NCBI RefSeq assembly: GCF_900105585.1
Contig: NZ_FNRT01000002.1
Span: 2,790,001-2,854,000, forward strand
Direction: 5' to 3'
Source of the DNA: Nocardioides exalbidus
GTDB taxonomy: Bacteria; Actinomycetota; Actinomycetes; Propionibacteriales; Nocardioidaceae
DNA: 64,000 bases
A program made the translations under genes and the position numbers. Under the pieces are notes generated by a model. It worked only from the letters and a program-made list of their open reading frames with translations. It had not been told where the DNA came from and did no database searches. Below, piece after piece: positions 59,879-64,000 of this stretch (positions are counted from its first letter, which is position 1; each line of letters begins with the position of its first letter).

Positions 59879-59958
59879 GTTGTCGGCCACTCACTGAACT
59901 CGTCAGGCCTTGCAAGGGCCGACAACTTCAGCGATCCCCGGTCAGCCGTGGATCGCTG
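59879..59958. repeat. Two adjacent inverted repeats in a gene-free gap
   Basis: The 224-nt gap 59770-59993 lies between two minus-strand genes. It contains GTTGTCGGCC (59879-59888) with its inverse at 59917-59926, enclosing the palindrome CCTTGCAAGG, and next to it CAGCGATCC (59929-59937) with its inverse at 59950-59958. GGTCAGCCG recurs at 59940-59948 and 59974-59982. Likely the terminator of the thioesterase operon plus a promoter region for the 59769 gene. Confidence 0.5.
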
Positions 59959-59993
59959 GAGAGGGTCAGCCGAGCCGGGTGGATCGCGAGAGG

Positions 59994-60461
59994 TCAGGCC
60001 CGGCGGAGCGGGCGGATCCGGCCGCTGGCCTCCTCCGGCGGGTCGACGAGCAGCTCCCGGGCGCGCGCGGCGATGTCATCGGGGAAGGGTGCGGAGCCCC
60101 CGCCGACGACGTGCACGCCGAGGATCTCCTCGGTGGCCCGGAGCCGGCCGTCGACCCACATCTCGTGCCAGATCCAGAGCAGCTTGCCGGTGGCACCGAC
60201 GACCGTCGAGCGGACCTCGAGGTCGGCCCCGGCCGAGACCTCGTCGAGGTAGCGGACGTGCGCCTCGACAGTGTAGAGCGAGGCATCGTTCGCCTCGCGG
60301 TAGTCCGGGCCGATGCCGACGGCGTCCATCACGTTGTCGGTCGCGTGCCCGAACACGAGGACGTAGTAGGGCTCGGACAGGTGGCCGTTGTAGTCGATCC
60401 ACGCCTCCTGCACCGGCTCCTGCCAGACGAGCACGTGCCCCTGGTCCGGGGGTGCGCTCAT
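59994..60461 (-). CDS. Hotdog-fold thioesterase (carnitine-pathway type)
   Basis: A 155-residue 4HBT-like thioesterase: VQEAWIDYNGHLSEPYYVLVF contains the conserved D-x-x-G-H active-site loop, and VEAHVRYLDEVSAG the central strand. Paired with a carnitine-dehydrogenase-like and a BKACE gene it fits the betainyl-CoA thioesterase (CdhB), which releases glycine betaine. Its ATG overlaps the dehydrogenase stop (ATGA). Other acyl-CoA substrates are possible. Confidence 0.82.
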   Translation of the reverse strand: MSAPPDQGHVLVWQEPVQEAWIDYNGHLSEPYYVLVFGHATDNVMDAVGIGPDYREANDASLYTVEAHVRYLDEVSAGADLEVRSTVVGATGKLLWIWHEMWVDGRLRATEEILGVHVVGGGSAPFPDDIAARARELLVDPPEEASGRIRPLRRA

Positions 60462-61396
60462 GCCTTGCCCAGCGCGCGGAGCACGGCCACGACGCCGCGG
60501 TCGCGCTCGGCGACCAGGTCGTCGATGCTCCGGCCGTCGGCCTCGCGGTCGCAGCCGTCGACGACCGCGTCGCGCAGCTCGGGGGTGAGCTCGGCCGCGA
60601 CGAGGCGGGTCCACGGGGAGAGCAGCGAGGGGCCGAAGTGGTCGAGCATGTGCGCCATGCCGCCCTGTCCGCCGGCGAGGTGGAAGGTCAGCATCGGCCC
60701 GAAGATCGGCCACCGCAGGCCGGGACCGTCGGTGATCGAGAGGTCGATCTGCTCGACCGTCGCCTCCCCGGCCGCGACCATGTGCAGCGCCTCGCGCCAC
60801 AGCGCCTCCTGCAGCCGATTGGCGATGAACCCGGGGACCTCGCGGTCCATGGTGATCACCGACTTGCCGGCCAGCGTGAAGAACTCCGAGGTCCACGCGA
60901 CCACGTCGCTCGACGTGCTGGTGCCGCCGACGACCTCCACGAGCGGGATCAGGTAGGGCGGGTTGAACGGGTGGCCGACCACGGTGCGGTCCGGGTGGGC
61001 GCACTTGTCCTGCATCTCGCTCATCCCGTAGCCCGACGTCGACGACGAGATCACCACGCCCTCGGGGGTCGCCGCGTCGATGTCGGCCAGCAGGGTGCGC
61101 TTGAGCTCGAGGTCCTCCGGTGCGCTCTCCTGGACGAAGTCGGCCTGCGCGCAGGCCTTGGCCAGGTCGGGCTCGAAGGAGAGGTTGTCCATGCTCGCGC
61201 CGTCGGCGAGGCCGAGGTCGGTCAGCGCCGGCCAGGCAGCGCGGACGAGGTGGCGCAACCGCTCCTCGCCGTCGGGTGCGGGGTCCCACGCCACCACGCG
61301 GTAGCCCCGGGCGAGGAAGTAGGCGACCCAGCCGCCGCCGATGACGCCGGCGCCGACGCAGACGACGGTGCGTACGTCGGCAGGTGCGGGCCGCAT
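60458..61396 (-). CDS. L-carnitine dehydrogenase-like 3-hydroxyacyl dehydrogenase
   Basis: A 312-residue enzyme of the 3-hydroxyacyl-CoA dehydrogenase family. NAD-binding GAGVIGGGW (15-23), SSSTSGYGMSEM, the catalytic-type GHPFNPPYLIPLVEVV (His) and the substrate domain EVPGFIANRLQEALWREALH are present. L-carnitine dehydrogenases (CdhA), which oxidise carnitine to 3-dehydrocarnitine, share this sequence type and length. ATGA overlaps bind it to the BKACE and thioesterase genes in one operon. Confidence 0.82.
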   Translation of the reverse strand: MRPAPADVRTVVCVGAGVIGGGWVAYFLARGYRVVAWDPAPDGEERLRHLVRAAWPALTDLGLADGASMDNLSFEPDLAKACAQADFVQESAPEDLELKRTLLADIDAATPEGVVISSSTSGYGMSEMQDKCAHPDRTVVGHPFNPPYLIPLVEVVGGTSTSSDVVAWTSEFFTLAGKSVITMDREVPGFIANRLQEALWREALHMVAAGEATVEQIDLSITDGPGLRWPIFGPMLTFHLAGGQGGMAHMLDHFGPSLLSPWTRLVAAELTPELRDAVVDGCDREADGRSIDDLVAERDRGVVAVLRALGKA

Positions 61397-62283
61397 CAGG
61401 ACCGCGCCTTCAGCTGGAGGATCTCGCGTCCCTCGTCGGGGGTGGCGACCTTGGCGCCCATCGACTCCACGATGGTGCGGGCCCGCTCGACGAGCTGGGC
61501 GTTGGTGGCCTTGACGCCCTTGGCGAGGTAGAGGTTGTCCTCGAGCCCGACGCGCACGTGCCCGCCGAGCAGCACGGACTGCGCGACCCACGGCATCTGC
61601 ATCGGGCCGAGCGCGAAGGAGGCCCACACGGCGTCCTCGGGCAGCTGCTGGACCATCGACATGAGGGTCATCGGGTCGGCGGGAGCGCCGTAGGGGATGC
61701 CCATGCAGAGCTGGTACATCGCCGGGGCGTCGATCAGCCCCTCCTCGACGAGGGTCTTGGCGAACCAGAGGTGCCCGGTGTCGAAGATCTCCATCTCGCA
61801 GCGGACGCCGAGCTCCTGGATCTTCTTCGCGCCCTCGCGCAGCATGTCGGGCGTGCTGACGTAGACCAGGCTGCCCTCGCCGAAGTTCAGGCTGCCGCAG
61901 TCGAGGGTGCAGATGTCGGGGAGCAGCTCCTCGACGTGGGGGAGCCGGTCCACGCCGCGGACGAGGTCGGTGCCCTCGAGGAACGTCGTCGGGTCGGCCG
62001 GGTCGAGGACCAGGTCGCCGCCCATGCCGGCGGTGGTGTTGATGATGACGTCGACGTCGGAGGCACGGATCCGCTCGACGACCTCGCGGTAGAGCGCCAC
62101 GTCGCGCGAGCCGACGCCGGTCTCGGGGTCGCGCACGTGGATGTGCACGATGGTGGCGCCGGCACGGGCGGCGGCGATGCCGGACTCGGCGATCTGCTCC
62201 GGTGTCACCGGCACGTGCTCGGACCTGCCGACGGTGTCGCCGGCTCCGGTGAGTGCACAGGTGATCATCACGTTGCGGTTCAC
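61396..62283 (-). CDS. BKACE family beta-keto acid cleavage enzyme (DUF849)
   Basis: A 295-residue TIM-barrel enzyme of the 3-keto-5-aminohexanoate cleavage family. It would transfer the acetyl unit of a beta-keto acid to form acetoacetate and a new acyl-CoA. Metal ligands are in IVHIHVRD (H47, H49), with NTTAGMG and [11 protein letters not shown] further on. In the carnitine context the substrate would be 3-dehydrocarnitine, giving betainyl-CoA. GTG start with AAGGAG 9 nt upstream. First gene of the BKACE-dehydrogenase-thioesterase operon. Confidence 0.87.
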   Translation of the reverse strand: MNRNVMITCALTGAGDTVGRSEHVPVTPEQIAESGIAAARAGATIVHIHVRDPETGVGSRDVALYREVVERIRASDVDVIINTTAGMGGDLVLDPADPTTFLEGTDLVRGVDRLPHVEELLPDICTLDCGSLNFGEGSLVYVSTPDMLREGAKKIQELGVRCEMEIFDTGHLWFAKTLVEEGLIDAPAMYQLCMGIPYGAPADPMTLMSMVQQLPEDAVWASFALGPMQMPWVAQSVLLGGHVRVGLEDNLYLAKGVKATNAQLVERARTIVESMGAKVATPDEGREILQLKARS

Positions 62284-62321
62284 GGGTGGTGCTCCTTCTC
62301 GAGGGGTGTGGCGGTGCGGTT

Positions 62322-63455
62322 TCAGTGCGGGACGAACAGGTCGAGCAGGGCGTGGAGGCCCAGGTAGCTGAGGTCGCGCGCCTGGCGGTCGACGAGGAAG
62401 TCGTCGTAGGGCCACAGCGAGGTCTTCACGACCACGGCGCCGGTATGTCGGTCGGCGGCGGCGAACTGGCCGCGACTGCCGTCGGCGGTCAGGCGGGTGC
62501 CCGCGTCGTCGAGGGGCCACCAGTGGTGGCCGAACCCCGCGTGCGTGGTGATCGAGCTCGGCAGCCGACCCACCCCCGTGATGGCGTACGACGACCGCGC
62601 GGCGGCCTCGACCCAGGCGGGGTCCAGCAGGCGGGTGCCGTCGTCGGTCGTGCCGTCGACGGCGAGGAGGGCGATCCGCGCCCAGTCCCGCGCGGTCGCT
62701 GCCAGGCCGCCGCCGGCGAGCGCGGTGCCGGCTGCGTCGATGCCGACGACGGCCTCGCTCGCGCAGCCCAGGTCGCGCCACAGCCGCGCGACGTCGTCGG
62801 CGTAGTCCCGCCCGGTGGCACGCTCGCGCACCCAGTCGAGCACCTGCGAGTCGGCGGTGTTGTAGGCCCAGCGCGTGCCCGGCGCGACGCCTGGGCGCAC
62901 CGTTCGGAGCAGCGCACGCGAGTCACCGTCGGGGAAGCACCCGAGGAGCCGGGAGGCCAGGCTGTCGGGGTCGCGGTGGTCCTCCACCCAGTCCACGCCG
63001 GTGGTCATGGTGAGCACGTGGCGCACGGTGGGTCCGTCGTAGCCGGTGCCGGCCAGCTCGGGGACGTGCCGCACCACCGGGTCGTCGAGGCCGAGCTCGC
63101 CGTCGGTGGCGGCGCGGCCCACGAGGTGCGCCAGCACGGACTTGGTCATCGAGGCGCCGAGGAACCGTGTGTCCGGGCCCAGCCCCTCCGCCCCGCCCCG
63201 GTCGGAGTAGGTCTCGTGGACGACGCGGCCACCGTCGAGCACGAGGAGCGAGGTGCCCCAGGTCGCCTCGTGCCACTGCGACCACGTGTGCAGCCGGCCG
63301 GCGCCCGCGACCGACACCTCCAGCATGCGCGGCGCCGCGGCGAGGGGCCGCGGATCGGCGGCCGGCACCACGACGTGGCGCCACCCCGGCTCGAGCTGGG
63401 GGTCGGTGAACGGGAGGGTCGAGAGCCTCGACCCCGCCTCGGACGTGGTCGGCAC
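62322..63455 (-). CDS. Serine hydrolase (class C beta-lactamase family)
   Basis: A 377-residue serine hydrolase of the beta-lactamase/DD-peptidase/esterase clan: catalytic S102 and K105 in SMTK, and Y198-N-T as the second motif. No signal peptide, so it is cytoplasmic, more like the 6-aminohexanoate-dimer hydrolase or EstB-type enzymes than a true beta-lactamase. It lies 38 nt upstream of the BKACE gene on the same strand and may belong to the carnitine-type operon, perhaps hydrolysing acylcarnitine-like esters or amides. Confidence 0.85.
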   Translation of the reverse strand: MPTTSEAGSRLSTLPFTDPQLEPGWRHVVVPAADPRPLAAAPRMLEVSVAGAGRLHTWSQWHEATWGTSLLVLDGGRVVHETYSDRGGAEGLGPDTRFLGASMTKSVLAHLVGRAATDGELGLDDPVVRHVPELAGTGYDGPTVRHVLTMTTGVDWVEDHRDPDSLASRLLGCFPDGDSRALLRTVRPGVAPGTRWAYNTADSQVLDWVRERATGRDYADDVARLWRDLGCASEAVVGIDAAGTALAGGGLAATARDWARIALLAVDGTTDDGTRLLDPAWVEAAARSSYAITGVGRLPSSITTHAGFGHHWWPLDDAGTRLTADGSRGQFAAADRHTGAVVVKTSLWPYDDFLVDRQARDLSYLGLHALLDLFVPH

Positions 63456-63470
63456 GTGGATCAGTCCGAC

Positions 63471-64000
63471 CTAGTCGATCCTGGGACTGTTGCTGAGCAG
63501 CTTGCGGGTGTAGTCCTCGCGGGGCGTGTCCATGACAGTGACGACCGAGCCCGCCTCGACGACCCTGCCCGCCTGGAGGATCTCCACGCGGGCCGCGATG
63601 GAGCGCACCAGCGCGAGGTTGTGGGTCACGAACAGCATGCTGATGCCGCGCTCGATCCGCAGGCCCTCGAGGAGCTCCACGATCGAGCCCTGCACGGAGA
63701 CGTCGAGCGCCGAGGTGATCTCGTCGCAGATCATCACGTCGGGCTCGGCGGCCAGGGCGCGGGCGATGGCGACGCGCTGGCGCTCGCCGCCGGAGAGCCT
63801 GCTGGCCTGGTAGTGCAGCATCTGCGGGCCGAGGGCGACCTGGCCCATCAGCTCGACCACCCGGTCGGTGGCGTCCTTGCCCTTGGCCAGCCCGAAGAGC
63901 TCCATCGGCCGCCTGATGATCTGCTCGATCGTCAGTCGCGGGTTGAGGGAGAGGTAGGGGTTCTGGAAGATGTACTGCATCCGGCGCCGGTCCTCGGCGC
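63471..64000 (-). CDS. Oligopeptide-type ABC transporter ATP-binding protein, C-terminal part
   Basis: The 3' portion (about 176 codons) of an OppF/DppF-type ATPase; the start lies beyond the window edge. Visible are the Q loop (YIFQNPYLSLNPR), the signature LSGGERQRVAIARAL, Walker B VMICDEITSALD, and the H loop VTHNLALV. Walker A is outside. It ends 15 nt upstream of the serine hydrolase on the same strand, so an ABC importer for peptides, or possibly carnitine-like substrates, may be cotranscribed with the hydrolase and BKACE genes. Confidence 0.9.
   Translation of the reverse strand, partial: AEDRRRMQYIFQNPYLSLNPRLTIEQIIRRPMELFGLAKGKDATDRVVELMGQVALGPQMLHYQASRLSGGERQRVAIARALAAEPDVMICDEITSALDVSVQGSIVELLEGLRIERGISMLFVTHNLALVRSIAARVEILQAGRVVEAGSVVTVMDTPREDYTRKLLSNSPRID

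Overview
The window is very GC-rich (about 70% or more) and densely packed. It uses GTG starts freely, its genes often overlap as ATGA or GTGA, and many start codons sit 6-7 nt after a TANNNT box. It carries WhiB7, mycoredoxin, the AdnA/AdnB helicase-nuclease, UvrD2 and MoeZ. This points to a Nocardioides-like actinobacterium (Propionibacteriales); the genus is inferred, not proven.

Backbone. The genes at 0-14.8 kb and 44.9-59.3 kb follow the order of the mycobacterial rv3214-rv3197A region: histidine phosphatase, ParA, DEAD-box helicase, ferritin-like protein, DUF3107, TetR, MoeZ, an alkyltransferase-like protein, AdnA, AdnB, NudC, mycoredoxin, UvrD2 and WhiB7. Local additions on the left are a PHP phosphoesterase, an MTHFR-like enzyme, a secreted serine protease and a tightly overlapped MoxR/DUF58/DUF4129 operon that runs into the alkyltransferase-like gene and an acyltransferase.

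Insert. Between the acyltransferase (14.8 kb) and adnA (44.9 kb) lie about 30 kb of catabolic and transport genes. They include: (a) DUF1116-FdrA-DUF2877, the three-subunit oxamate-type carbamoyltransferase, divergent from a PucR regulator; (b) an operon of an NCS2 uracil/xanthine permease, a three-subunit molybdenum hydroxylase, a CoxG-like protein and an amidase; (c) hydantoinase/oxoprolinase A and B with an NmrA-like protein; (d) carbamate kinase and barbiturase. Together they outline oxidative pyrimidine degradation: uracil to barbiturate to ureidomalonate to malonate. Ureidomalonate is the one-carbon homologue of oxalurate, so the FdrA-type enzyme plus carbamate kinase could cleave it phosphorolytically and recover ATP. 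A related imperfect palindrome (CTTG[C/T]C-n17/18-half site TCGGCAA or a variant) lies upstream of operons b, c and d, suggesting one regulon. The insert also holds a TetR-SDR pair with a duplicated operator-like repeat, a frameshifted truncated haemoglobin gene, a two-component system, a band7-like/TrkA-C/ArsB-NhaD transport module, and a structured gene-free stretch ending in a strong terminator.

Repeats. A hairpin repeat occurs as one good and one decayed copy at 14.8 kb, at the left edge of the insert, and as a tandem array of exact 82-bp units at 51.4-51.9 kb. Both places lie between convergent genes.

Right end. After adnAB come DeoD-type purine nucleoside phosphorylase, a zinc-chaperone-like lipoprotein with two Zur-type boxes, NudC, a free-standing ScoMcrA-head-like protein with a zinc ribbon, mycoredoxin and UvrD2. 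whiB7 follows with its full leader: promoter with AT-rich element, 61-codon upstream ORF and attenuator. The window ends with small zinc-ribbon and cyclodehydratase-like genes, a carnitine-degradation-type operon (BKACE, dehydrogenase, thioesterase), a serine hydrolase and a truncated oligopeptide-type ABC ATPase gene.
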